Source: Hormoscilla sp. GM7CHS1pb (lineage in GTDB: Bacteria > Cyanobacteriota > Cyanobacteriia > Cyanobacteriales > Desertifilaceae). Taken from it: DNA of 64,000 nt. Below, in pieces: positions 47,497-56,695 of the stretch. Position 1 is the first letter of the stretch; every line of letters begins with the position of its first letter. Where the stretch lies: positions 186,001-250,000 of the forward strand of contig JACONN010000003.1 in NCBI GenBank assembly GCA_014323675.1, written 5' to 3'. The position numbers and the translations under genes are program-made. The notes below the pieces were generated by a model. That model had not been told where the DNA came from, made no database searches, and saw nothing but the letters and a program-made list of their open reading frames with translations.

Positions 47497-48084
47497 TTAG
47501 CTGCTTATTGTATTGAAGAGTCTGTTGCCTGTATCAGTGGCGCCCTTTCCCACATATTTATTAGCAGAAAATCTAAGCGCATAAAAGTCAATTTCACGAT
47601 ACTGGTCTGCCAATTTGGTAGTATCTTGTTGCATAACAAGTGTTGCTACAACAATTTTTGCAGGATTTTGTGACTTTATTTCCGTCACAACTCGCTCGAT
47701 ACTTTTGCCAGTGTTAATTACTGAATCGACCAAGATTATGATTTTGCCGTTCAAATTTTGCACTAAGTCTTCTGGGCTACTATACAAAATAAAGCCTCCG
47801 TTTGAGAACACACTGCGTATGCCTTCAGCGGCATAAAGTCCTGCACGCATCATCGAAACAATCACAAAATCGTCTTTTTGCGCTAACTCAACACCTTGTC
47901 TGATGCCTTGCACGTGGCGGATCGATATTTCAGTGACTGGAAAGTCTTCAAGCATTTTGTACGCGAGTAGTTTTCCCATTTCAAAGTGCACATTGCATAG
48001 CTCGATCGAACTCAAATCTGCTTGTCGCGATTTGGTTGCAAGTAGTTGCACGGCAATTTCTGTGCTGAAACTTTTGATACTCAT
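47497..48084 (-). CDS. Phosphoribosyltransferase (UPRT-like), operon gene 3
   Basis: The protein has 195 residues. VSMMRAGLYAAEGIRS and KIIILVDSVINTGKSIERVV (PRPP-binding motif, D-S-V-I-N-T-G-K) mark a type I PRTase closest to the uracil PRTase group. SIRHVQGIRQGVELAQ is a plausible substrate-side helix. The start overlaps the stop of the HAD gene by 4 bases. It could transfer ribose phosphate to uracil or another base; the substrate is not shown. Confidence 0.8.
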   Translation of the reverse strand: MSIKSFSTEIAVQLLATKSRQADLSSIELCNVHFEMGKLLAYKMLEDFPVTEISIRHVQGIRQGVELAQKDDFVIVSMMRAGLYAAEGIRSVFSNGGFILYSSPEDLVQNLNGKIIILVDSVINTGKSIERVVTEIKSQNPAKIVVATLVMQQDTTKLADQYREIDFYALRFSANKYVGKGATDTGNRLFNTISS

Positions 48085-48806
48085 AGGGAAAATATTTTGT
48101 CAGCGACTTTGGTTAGGCTAGTAGTTGGAATCTCAGAATGCTCGAAAGCAGAAAATGAGATTTGCTGCAGATTTGTGATGTTGGAGATAAACGGAATGAT
48201 GTCCCGGTTTTGTTTTTCATTGACTATTAGGTGTGGGTGATGGGCTTCAGTTAGCATATCCAAGTCAACCAGCGAATCACCAAAAGCAAAAACCTCTTTG
48301 CCCGCCGACAGCAGTGTTTGCGCTACTATTCCTTTTCCTGCTTTGTCAACAACATAGTTGTCCAGTTCCAGACAAGTCCCCGCAATAAGGTGAACGTCAT
48401 GCAAGGAATGCTTTTGCAGTAAGAGCTCCCAGCTTCGTTTTATTCCAGATGTAATAACAACTAACTCCACATTATACTTAACCTGATTTAAAAAGTTCAA
48501 AAACTCTGGGTAGATATTGACCGCATTTGCAGAGCTGATGCACCCCGCTTCGTACTGGTCTGGTTCAAGTGCGGAATAGAATTTGGCCGCTTCTAGAAAT
48601 GCTTGGAAGCTATATTCGTGAGTTTCGAAAATAGTCTTGATATTACGAAAATCCAGATCGAGTGAGCGAAAGAAATGCCGTGTACTGTCTGTTGGAATCA
48701 GTGTACGGTCGCCATCAATGATTGCATACGTTTTCTTGCTGCTACTGCGCAGAATGCTTTGCGTGCGTGAAGTAATTCGTTCAATATTTGTTAGATTCGT
48801 TAACAT
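48081..48806 (-). CDS. HAD-superfamily phosphatase, operon gene 2
   Basis: I start at the ATG at 48806 (MLTNLTNIERITSRTQ). TYAIIDGDRTLIPTDSTR holds the D-x-D-x-T nucleophile motif. VVITSG is motif II, VVDKAGKGIVAQTLL carries the Lys, and FAFGDSLVDLDML is the GDSxxD motif. It is a complete catalytic set of the phosphoserine-phosphatase/nucleotidase-like HAD type, ~241 residues. It overlaps the upstream kinase gene by 26 bases. Confidence 0.85.
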   Translation of the reverse strand: MLTNLTNIERITSRTQSILRSSSKKTYAIIDGDRTLIPTDSTRHFFRSLDLDFRNIKTIFETHEYSFQAFLEAAKFYSALEPDQYEAGCISSANAVNIYPEFLNFLNQVKYNVELVVITSGIKRSWELLLQKHSLHDVHLIAGTCLELDNYVVDKAGKGIVAQTLLSAGKEVFAFGDSLVDLDMLTEAHHPHLIVNEKQNRDIIPFISNITNLQQISFSAFEHSEIPTTSLTKVADKIFSL

Positions 48807-49359
48807 TGGTCGGAGCAACGTATTTGCAGATAAACTGGACAGCCGAATTTAGGTCGTCATTTTCGAGAATGGTTAGCACGGATCCATTTGACAAGCAGAA
48901 CTTTTTTAATGCGGCCATTTCATGCTCTATCCAGCTTTGCAGAATTTCTACCTCACGGCTTCGTGGTCGTGCAGTGTCATTTATTAGCCTACGATGAATG
49001 ATAGTTGCTGGTAGATTCAAGTAGATGTAATCCGTATAAAATTCTGCATCTTGGCGTGTCATTGCATTTTCGAATCCGCCATTGTCACTTAGAAATGCCA
49101 GATGGGCATCAATGATGACATGTTTGTTTTGCTCATGCTGAATCTGTACTGCATTCAAAATTGCCTGTTCACGGAAATGGTATTTTTGGCGATCAGATAA
49201 GCACTTAAACTCAGGCAAAGACATGTTGGCAGCCTGCAATACCATGTCAGAGCCTTGCAACCAAACCACTTCACTAGTTGCCGCAACGACAGCCTTTAGG
49301 ATAGTGGTCTTTCCTGTCCCACTTACTCCATACAACCCGATTCTTTTAAGAAATTTCAT
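48781..49359 (-). CDS. P-loop nucleotide/nucleoside-type kinase, operon gene 1
   Basis: The protein has 192 residues. RIGLYGVSGTGKTTILKAVV (Walker A, GVSGTGKT) and HVIIDAHLAFLSD (Walker B-like) belong to the AAA_33/adenylate-kinase-like fold; RRLINDTARPRSREVEILQ is a lid-like segment with arginines. It is the first gene of a tight three-gene operon with HAD and PRTase. There is no HIP1 site in the whole operon, while the flanks have many, and codon use is AT-richer, pointing to transfer. A substrate-specific nucleotide modification pathway is an inference. Confidence 0.82.
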   Translation of the reverse strand: MKFLKRIGLYGVSGTGKTTILKAVVAATSEVVWLQGSDMVLQAANMSLPEFKCLSDRQKYHFREQAILNAVQIQHEQNKHVIIDAHLAFLSDNGGFENAMTRQDAEFYTDYIYLNLPATIIHRRLINDTARPRSREVEILQSWIEHEMAALKKFCLSNGSVLTILENDDLNSAVQFICKYVAPTNVNESNKY

Positions 49360-49393
49360 TGATCTGTCTCTTCAAGAATTTACCGGTGCCCCA

Positions 49394-49550
49394 CTGTTGG
49401 GGTTTTAAACCTTGACTTTGGGGTTTTCAACCTTGACTTTGGGGTTTTAAATCTCTCTGTTGGGGTTTTAAATCTTGACTTTGGGGTTTTCAACCTTTCT
49501 GTTGGGGTTTTCAACCTCTCCGTCGGGGTTTTCCAACTTTTCTGTTGGTG
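49394..49550. repeat. 21-bp minisatellite, about 8 units
   Basis: The unit GGGGTTTTCAACCTTGACTTT repeats with period 21 and minor changes (CTCTCTGT, CTTTCTGTT). It lies just before the start of the transferred operon (start at 49359). No continuous frame crosses it. Confidence 0.9.
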
Positions 49551-49985
49551 TGGTCTTGCGGCCGTTGGTAACCGTTCACCGTTCCCTGTTTGCCGTTCGC
49601 CGTTCCCTGGGAGGGAGTTCCCCGTTTCCTGTTCCCCGTTCGACGTTAGTTCGACCTTAAGAGTTCCCCACTAAATACAACTACTTTTGACCACACCCGT
49701 GGTTCCCTGCCAGAGTCAGGGAACCAGAAAAAAGCTCAAGTCCACAAAGCGTGGACTAAACACTTTCTCGGTTTTCAACCGACTTTAGCTATTAGGCCGG
49801 GGTAAGCGAACCCCGGCGGGCCTTAAGCTATGACGCGGGGGTAGAGGCTATTGATGCCGCTGAGACTTTGGCTGGCCAACTGATTCGAGTCTATAAATCG
49901 CCCAATACTTCTCTGGTGAAAGGGAGTGGGGAGTAGGGAGTAAAGAAGGGCGATCGCATGTGGAAAGAGGCGATCGCACCTCAAA

Positions 49986-50321
49986 TTAACAAACTGCAAA
50001 ATCTGTTAACTCGCGCGTTTCTGGGTGATAAAATCCTAAAACAATGTTTTCTTTTGGCACTCCTGCTGCCAACAATTCTCCTGCCATACCATCTGCACTT
50101 CCGTCGCGATGAATCCAAATTTTATCGCCTCTAATTTCCAGATGAATTATGCAACCATGAACCATTTTATTACCATCTATTCCCACAATCATTAATAAAT
50201 ATTGGTTCTGTTCTCGGTCGAAAACCGTTTGTCTTTCTACTTGCCCATGGGAATAGCGCAATTGAGCATAATCGCCGATAATTTTCTCAATTATTTGTTG
50301 ATATTTACTCTCTGTATCCAT
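49986..50321 (-). CDS. xisI: XisI family protein
   Basis: The protein has 111 residues. MDTESKYQQIIEKIIGDYAQLRYSHGQVERQTVFD, QYLLMIVGID, VHGCIIHLEIRGDKIWI and LGFYHPETRELTDFAV are the standard XisI sequence, full length. In Anabaena XisI helps control excision of the fdxN element; most copies in other cyanobacteria lie apart from any such element and their role is unclear. The start is ATG at 50321. Its partner xisH survives only as a fragment directly upstream. Confidence 0.92.
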   Translation of the reverse strand: MDTESKYQQIIEKIIGDYAQLRYSHGQVERQTVFDREQNQYLLMIVGIDGNKMVHGCIIHLEIRGDKIWIHRDGSADGMAGELLAAGVPKENIVLGFYHPETRELTDFAVC

Positions 50322-50436
50322 TGGACAATTATCTCCTCTGATTTGTTGAAAACTACTAAATTGAAGCGGTGGTTTTCTAGCATTAGTTCGCCGATGGGTT
50401 CGCTAAATAAGGCGAAAAAGTGGTTTGACAAATTTT
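50291..50436 (-). pseudogene. xisH 3' remnant
   Basis: Upstream of and overlapping xisI, the frame NHFFALFSEPIGELML..HRFNLVVFNKSEEIIVQWIQ matches the C-terminal ~40 residues of XisH (ending VVFxxxxExIxQWI). The N-terminal two thirds is absent. This remnant is itself partly duplicated in the tandem repeat at 50361-50692. Confidence 0.75.
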
Positions 50437-50692
50437 AAGGATGATGCGATCGCACTAGAGGCTCTGCCTCTAGAAATCCTTCCCAGGCGGAGCCTAGGAA
50501 CGAGGGGGAACGAGGGGGAACGAGGGTAAAATTGAAGCGGTGGTTTTCTAGCATTAGTTCGCCGATGGGTTCGCTAAATAAGGCGAAAAAGTGGTTTGAC
50601 AAATTTTAAGGATGATGCGATCGCACTAGAGGCTCTGCCTCTAGAAATCGTTCCCAGGCGGAGCCTAGGAACGAGGGGGAACGAGGGTAATT
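50361..50692. repeat. 171-bp tandem duplication
   Basis: TTGAAGCGGTGGTTTTCTAG begins copy 1 (50361) and copy 2 (50532). Each contains the xisH remnant, HIP1 and the CTAGAGGCTCTGCCTCTAG and CCCAGGCGGAGCCTAGG palindromes. The copies differ at only a few positions, so the duplication is recent. Confidence 0.9.
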
Positions 50693-50754
50693 TTTATGGT
50701 TTCATGATATCAGTGGGTTTTAACCCCCGGCGGTCTAACAACGAAGCGACAGTT

Positions 50755-53628
50755 TTAGAACTTCCCTGCCAGGGCCGCAACACAACGATCGCATATAATC
50801 GGATGTTCGGGATCTTCACCAACATGAGTCGAGTAGTTCCAGCAGCGATCGCACTTTTCGCCATCGGCCTTGACCACGCCCACGCCCAAAGTTTCCGACT
50901 GCAAACTATGCTGCAACCCCGTCAAAGCTGCTGGATCCTCTAGCAGTTCCACGCCGGAAGTAATAAACAAGTAGCGCAACTCATCCACTCCATTCAACAT
51001 CCCCTGAGAGGGAAGCATAGATTCTAGTTTTTGCCGCAAGTTGACATCCCGAACGTAGAGTAACACCTTCGCTTCCAGAGAAGAACCAATTGCCTTATCA
51101 GTTCTGGGCCTGTTCTAGCACCTTATTGACTTCAGCGCGCAGATCTCGCAACTGCTGCCACCATGGGGTCAGTTCGGGGTTTTGCCATTGGGGGTCTAGC
51201 TTTATCCAACCCGATGCAAATACAGAATTGTGGGCTGTAGCATAGGGGAGATTTTGCCAGATATCCTCCGCCATGTGGCTCAACACTGGCGCGATCGCCC
51301 GGGCGATATTTTCCAGGGCCACTGCCAGCACCGTCTGACAACTGCGACGGCGGAAAGCCCCAGGCGCACTAATGTAAAGTCTGTCCTTGGCAATATCTAG
51401 ATAGAAGTTCGACAAGTCTACCACGCAGAAATTCTGCACCGTTTGGAAAAATCGGAAGAACTGATAATTCTCAAAAGCGTCCGTGACATCGGAAAACACC
51501 TCACAGATCCGATGCAGCATATACTTGTCTAATTCTGGCAGGTCGGAGTAGGCGATCGCATCCTTGTCGGGGTCAAAATCGTGCAAATTACCCAGCAAGA
51601 ACCGGGCGGTATTTCTAATCTTACGATAGACATCTGCCAACTGCTTGAGAATATTCTTGCCGATGGGCACATCGGAATAATAATCCACCGAAGACACCCA
51701 CAGGCGCAGCACATCCGCCCCATAAGCAGGTTCGGTTTTTTATTATTACCCCCGTCAATAACGATCGCAGGATCCACCACATTCCCCAGGGACTTGCTCA
51801 TCTTGCGTCCGTTCTCATCCAGGACAAAACCGTGAGTCAAGACCTTTTTGTAAGGAGCAATGCCATTATTCGCTACACTGGTGAGCAAACTGGACTGAAA
51901 CCAACCCCGATGTTGGTCCGACCCTTCCAGATACATATCCACAGGATAGGACAATTCTGGGCGAGTTTCCGCCACCCCCGCCCAAGAGGAACCCGAGTCA
52001 AACCAGACATCCATCGTATCCGTTCCCTTGCGGTAGGTTTTGCCATTGTGGCGATAGGACTCCGGTAACAATTCTTCAACAGACAACTCCCACCAAGCAT
52101 CGGAACCCTTTTCCGCGATAATTGCCTGCACGTGGGCGATCGACTCTTCCGTCAGCAGGGGTTCACCCGTTTCGGAATCGTAAAACACCGGGATGGGAAC
52201 GCCCCAGCTACGTTGGCGAGAAATACACCAATCCGATCGCCCCTTCACCATAGCATTAATCCTGTTTTCCCCCTGAGCGGGAATCCATTTTACCTCCGCG
52301 ATCGCCTGCATCGCCTCATCCCGGAACTTATCCACCGAAGCAAACCACTGTTCCGTCGCTCTAAAAATCGTCGGCTTTTTCGTTCGCCAATCGTAGGGAT
52401 ACTTGTGAACGTAAGGTTCTTCCTTCAGCAAAGCATTCGCCTCTTGCAGGGCTTCAATGATTATTTTGTTAGCATCACCCAAAACATTCAAACCAGCAAA
52501 CCGACCCGCCTCATCAGTAAAATTGCCCTTCTCATCCACGGGGGACAGCACCGCTAGACCATAGCGCTGACCCACGATAAAATCTTCTTGACCGTGACCC
52601 GGAGCCGTATGTACCAAACCCGTCCCCGATTCTGTGGTAATGTAATCTCCTCCCAGAACTATGGGACTTTCCCGATCGAATAAAGGATGCTGGTACTTAC
52701 AATACTCCAAATCACGAGCCGTTACCTTTGCTACAATCTGCAACTCCGTCCCCAGGGTTGCAGACAATCGCCCGATCGCCTCTGCTGCTACCAACAGATA
52801 TTTCCGTGCTGTGGATTCTAGTTTATACTGGACCACAGCATAAGTCAACTCGGGATTCACAGCCACCGCCAAATTCGCCGGAATTGTCCAAGGAGTCGTC
52901 GTCCAAATTGCCACCCAGAGTTCGGACAAATAAGGTTCTAATTCTGCCTTTGAGTTGAGCGCAGTCAGTTTGAAAGCCGCATAAATGCTATCAGAAGTAT
53001 GACCTTCAGGATACTCTAATTCCGCCTCCGCCAGAGCCGTTCGCGAACTGGGACTCCAGTGAACCGACTTCAGACCGCGATAGATATAGCCCTTCAGCGC
53101 CATTTTCCCAAATACAGCAATCTGAGCCGCTTCATATTCCGGTTTCAGGGTTAAATAAGGATCTGTCCAGTCACCCCAAACCCCATAGCGCTGGAAACCT
53201 TCTCGCTGTTCCTCTACTGCTTTGAGAGCAAACTCCCGGGCCTTTTGCCGCAGTTTTAACGGCGTCAAAGACTGTCGCTCTGAAGAAGACATTTTCTGTA
53301 GAACCTTCAGCTCGATCGGCAACCCGTGGCAATCCCAACCTGGAACATATCGCACCGATCGCCCTTGCAGCAATTGGTATTTATTAATAATATCCTTGAG
53401 AATTTTATTCAGAGCGTGACCCATATGCAGGGAACCATTAGCATAGGGCGGTCCATCGTGTAACACGAACCTGTCCCCAGCAGGCGATCGCCGGGCCTGT
53501 TGTTCGTAAATCTGGTTTTCCGCCCAAAACTTTTGCAACTCCGGCTCTCTTTTCGTTGCATTTGCCCGCATGTCAAATTTAGTCTTGGGCAGGTTAACAG
53601 TATCCTTGTAACTTTTAGTTTCGCTCAC
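50755..53628 (-). pseudogene. ileS: Isoleucyl-tRNA synthetase with two frameshifts
   Basis: GTG start at 53628 ([23 protein letters not shown]). The class Ia HIGH motif is HMGH in [22 protein letters not shown] is intact in [11 protein letters not shown], and a C-terminal zinc site C-x2-C..C-x2-C (CDRCWNYS.. ICDRC) ends it. The editing/connective regions are in place. First break at a T6 run (51736-51741): adding one A in the message restores [16 protein letters not shown]. The second break near 51099-51103 has one extra base before GATAAGGCAATTGG. Because ileS is normally essential, either read errors made these or another ileS exists elsewhere. Confidence 0.93.
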
Positions 53629-53821
53629 TTATACCCCCTATTTCTTATACTTTATCTCCTTCCCTAGGGAAGCAGAGGCAGAAGCCTCCTTTAATCTACG
53701 ACAAATCTTTTGACATTTCCTATCCAATCCCCAGTCCACAGCCTTGAGGCTCTGCCTCCGATCTGCATTCCGTGGCTCTGCCACGGAACGAGGAAACTGA
53801 CGGACAGGCGAGACGCCTGTC

Positions 53822-54877
53822 CTACGGAACATCGTCAGTTTTTGCTTTAATTTCTGCTGATTGAGAACCTGATTCACTGGTGGTTTCCTGGGATGCAGTT
53901 TCTTCTGCCTGCGTTTCTTCTGGCTCCGGCGAAGTTGCCTGCTCTGGTTCCGTCACCGGTTCTGAGGTCTCAACTGCTTCTGGCTCCGGTACTGTTGCCT
54001 GCTCTAGTTCCGTCGCCGCTTCCCGAGTCTCAACGTCTGACGGAGCGATCGTTTCCGAGGCGGTCGCATCAGGGACTCCAGCAGTTGGAGCGCTCGTCTC
54101 TGCTGGACTGTCCCATTCCGACTCATCATCGGGACTGTCACTGGAAGTTATTTTCTGGTCTGGCTTTTTAGATCTGCTTGTGACCGAGCCTAATATCTTA
54201 CCAAGGCCAAGAAATCCCCTCGGCTTCTGCTTTCCTGGTTTAACCGGTTCCTCTTCTTTCTCCCTCACTGCTTCTGCCGAGGCATCAGCGTCCCTCGATC
54301 CATCTGTCTGGGGCGGTGCGATCGCCTCGGCGTCATCTGTCTGGGGCGGTGCGATCGCCTCAGTGACCCCGGACTGCTCGGCGTCATCTGTCTGGGGCGG
54401 TGCGATCGCCTCAGTGACCCCGGACTGCTCGGCGTCATCTGTCTGGGGCGGTGCGATCGCCTCATCAGTTTCGATCTCTTGCTCTCCTGTAGCATCAGGC
54501 GTCGTCGGTGGCGCAACTGAAGACTGCTCGCCCTTCTTAAATCCAGTTTTCACAAGCTGTGGCAGTCCAGACAGACCCCCTTTAAGCTGCTCTTTGAGAT
54601 CCCCTTTAATCTGAGTCTGTTCTGCCACCGGTGTCAAAGAGCGTCGTAACATCAGAATTTGCCAGCCAAACCAAAGGACGATCGCCACCACCGCCAATTG
54701 ACCCAGCAATACAGCTCCTGTAATGCGCCCTGCACAGAACCATAAAATCAAGGCATAAAACATTCCGACGCCGCTCCAGAAGAAATCGCCTTTGCGATAT
54801 ACTTCGGGAAAAAAGAAGGCTGCCGTATAAAGGGCTAAACTTCCCATACCAATAGCCAAAGCCAATATGTATGCCAT
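53822..54877 (-). CDS. Ycf66 family protein with repeated acidic tail
   Basis: The protein has 351 residues. Membrane-type segments (ILALAIGMGSLALYTAAFFF, FFWSGVGMFYALILWF, GAVLLGQLAVVAIVLWFGW) then VAEQTQIK are the Ycf66 module of cyanobacteria and plastids. From ~120 on it is acidic and repetitive. Near-identical EAIAPPQTDDAEQSGVT units occur three times; each DNA unit (~51 bases) contains GCGATCGC, so the repeat expanded at HIP1. Ycf66 function is not established. There is no damage to the frame. Confidence 0.9.
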   Translation of the reverse strand: MAYILALAIGMGSLALYTAAFFFPEVYRKGDFFWSGVGMFYALILWFCAGRITGAVLLGQLAVVAIVLWFGWQILMLRRSLTPVAEQTQIKGDLKEQLKGGLSGLPQLVKTGFKKGEQSSVAPPTTPDATGEQEIETDEAIAPPQTDDAEQSGVTEAIAPPQTDDAEQSGVTEAIAPPQTDDAEAIAPPQTDGSRDADASAEAVREKEEEPVKPGKQKPRGFLGLGKILGSVTSRSKKPDQKITSSDSPDDESEWDSPAETSAPTAGVPDATASETIAPSDVETREAATELEQATVPEPEAVETSEPVTEPEQATSPEPEETQAEETASQETTSESGSQSAEIKAKTDDVP

Positions 54878-55127
54878 TTTACCGTAGCTTCCTCCCTACT
54901 GGTGTAACACTTACTACTACATATCTACGGTCCGCGGACGGCCCGAAAAATCGCGTGCATGCCAATGCACCCCAGGTCTTCTATACGTAAGTTATTTTAT
55001 CCTTTCGTGCGGCCTGTGCAGTAGGGTATCGCAATGCTTAATGTCTTCTTTACGGTAGATATGGGGAGAGCGAGCTAACCTGAGAGGTGATTTACCCAAA
55101 ACAATAGTAGGACGAGCAAAAAACCAG
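54878..55127. other. Intergenic before gnd
   Basis: 250 bases that include the palindromic repeat at 54927-54954 and AT-rich sequence near 54984-55010. Divergent promoters for ycf66 and gnd should lie here; none can be pinned down. Confidence 0.45.
54927..54954 (+). repeat. Palindromic repeat, intergenic copy
   Basis: ACGGTCCGCGGACGGCCCGA then AAAATCGC: the same core as in rbcX (6201-6230) and in the 34331-34360 gene, here between ycf66 and gnd. Confidence 0.8.
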
Positions 55128-56543
55128 ATGACACAACCCAGCTTTGGCCTCATTGGATTAGCAGTCATGGGTGAGAACCTGGCCCTCAATGTCGAGCGCA
55201 ATGGTTTTCCCGTGACGGTTTACAATCGTACAACCGCCAAAACCGACGAGTTTATGGCCACGCGGGCAAAGGGCAAGAACTTCAAAGCGGCCCGTACCAT
55301 TGAAGAATTTGTCAAATTCCTCGATCGCCCCCGGAAGATCCTGGTGATGGTGAAAGCTGGCAAGCCAGTAGACGCCGTCATCGACCAGCTCAAACCCTTG
55401 CTGGAAGAGGGAGACACGATCATAGACGGGGGCAACTCCCTCTACGAAGACACGGAACGGCGCACCCAAGACCTGGAAGCAAAAAAACTGGGATTTGTAG
55501 GCATGGGCGTCAGCGGTGGGGAAGAAGGAGCGCTGAATGGCCCCAGCCTCATGCCCGGGGGAACCCCAGCAGCATACAAAGAATTAGAGCCCATATTCAC
55601 CAAGATCGCCGCTCAAGTAGATGACGGACCCTGCGTCACCTTTATCGGACCTGGTGGTGCCGGTCACTACGTGAAGATGGCCCACAACGGCATAGAGTAC
55701 GGGGACATGCAGTTGATCGCCGAAGCCTATGACCTGCTCAAAAATGCTCTGGGGCTGGATCGCAAACAGTTGCATGAAGTGTTTGCCGAGTGGAATACCA
55801 CCGACGAACTCAATTCCTTTTTGATTGAAATTACAGCTGATATTTTCCCCCAGATCGACCCAGACACCAATAAACCCCTCCTGGATCAGATCCTGGACGC
55901 CGCTGGCCAAAAAGGAACCGGGCGCTGGACCGTAGTCTCAGCCCTGGAGTTAGGGGTGACTCTGCCGACAATTACCGCAGCAGTCAACGCTCGCGTCATG
56001 TCTTCGATCAAGGACGAGCGCGTGGCCGCTTCTCAAGAGCTGACCGGCCCCACTGGCAAATATGACGGGGATGTCAAAGCCTTTATCAACAAGATCCGCG
56101 ACGCCCTCTATTGCTCCAAGATTTGCTCCTACGCTCAAGGCATGGCCCTGTTGGCGAAAGCCTCCAGTGAGTATAACTACAATCTGAATTTGAGCGAAAT
56201 TTCTCGCATTTGGAAAGGCGGCTGTATTATTCGGGCGGGATTCTTGGATAAGATAAAAGTAGCCTTCAACGAAAATCCCCAACTGGCCAATCTGCTGCTC
56301 GCTCCCGAGTTTAAGCAGACTATCCTCGATCGACAGGGAGCCTGGCGCGACGTACTGGCCACAGCAAGCCAACTGGGCATACCGGTGCCAGCCTTCAGTG
56401 CATCTCTGGATTACTTTGATAGCTACCGACGGGCTAGCTTGCCGCAAAACCTCACCCAGGCCCAACGGGACTACTTTGGCGCTCACACCTATGAGCGGAT
56501 AGACAAACCCAGGGGAGAATTCTTCCACACTCAGTGGTTCTAG
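55128..56543 (+). CDS. gnd: 6-phosphogluconate dehydrogenase (decarboxylating)
   Basis: The protein has 471 residues. FGLIGLAVMGENLALNVE is the NADP-binding motif. GMGVSGGEEGALNGPSLMPGG and GPGGAGHYVKMAHNGIEYGDMQL carry the catalytic Lys and substrate contacts, and the C-terminal QRDYFGAHTYERIDKPRGEFFHTQW is typical. It makes ribulose-5-phosphate, CO2 and NADPH in the oxidative pentose phosphate pathway, important for dark metabolism in cyanobacteria. It is full length and undamaged. Confidence 0.98.
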   Translation: MTQPSFGLIGLAVMGENLALNVERNGFPVTVYNRTTAKTDEFMATRAKGKNFKAARTIEEFVKFLDRPRKILVMVKAGKPVDAVIDQLKPLLEEGDTIIDGGNSLYEDTERRTQDLEAKKLGFVGMGVSGGEEGALNGPSLMPGGTPAAYKELEPIFTKIAAQVDDGPCVTFIGPGGAGHYVKMAHNGIEYGDMQLIAEAYDLLKNALGLDRKQLHEVFAEWNTTDELNSFLIEITADIFPQIDPDTNKPLLDQILDAAGQKGTGRWTVVSALELGVTLPTITAAVNARVMSSIKDERVAASQELTGPTGKYDGDVKAFINKIRDALYCSKICSYAQGMALLAKASSEYNYNLNLSEISRIWKGGCIIRAGFLDKIKVAFNENPQLANLLLAPEFKQTILDRQGAWRDVLATASQLGIPVPAFSASLDYFDSYRRASLPQNLTQAQRDYFGAHTYERIDKPRGEFFHTQWF

Positions 56544-56573
56544 TACAGCAGGGCGAAAATAACTGATACGTCT

Positions 56574-56612
56574 CGTAGGGTGGGCACTGCCCACCGCACT
56601 GCCCACCCTATA
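56574..56612 (+). terminator. Hairpin repeat after gnd
   Basis: GTAGGGTGGGCACTGCCCAC then CGCACTGCCCACCCTATA: the arms AGGGTGGGCA / TGCCCACCCT surround a second copy of the complementary word. It sits 30 bases past the gnd stop, a possible terminator built from the dispersed GGTGGGC repeat. Confidence 0.45.
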
Positions 56613-56695
56613 CTACTGTAAGAGAGACCCGATCTTGCAGAAAAATAACTCGGACTGGACAACTACAAACAACTTTTAGTTCACAGAAGATAACG

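Noticed and set aside
49394..49550. Possible CRISPR array
   Set aside because: Units are contiguous 21-mers without unique spacers and no cas genes are near. The same applies to 61472-61612. The Cas4-like domain at ~44 kb is fused to FtsK and is not CRISPR-linked.
53880..54614. 244-residue serine-rich frame on the plus strand
   Set aside because: It is the antisense of the repetitive Ycf66 tail; composition is a by-product of Glu/Ala/Pro codons.
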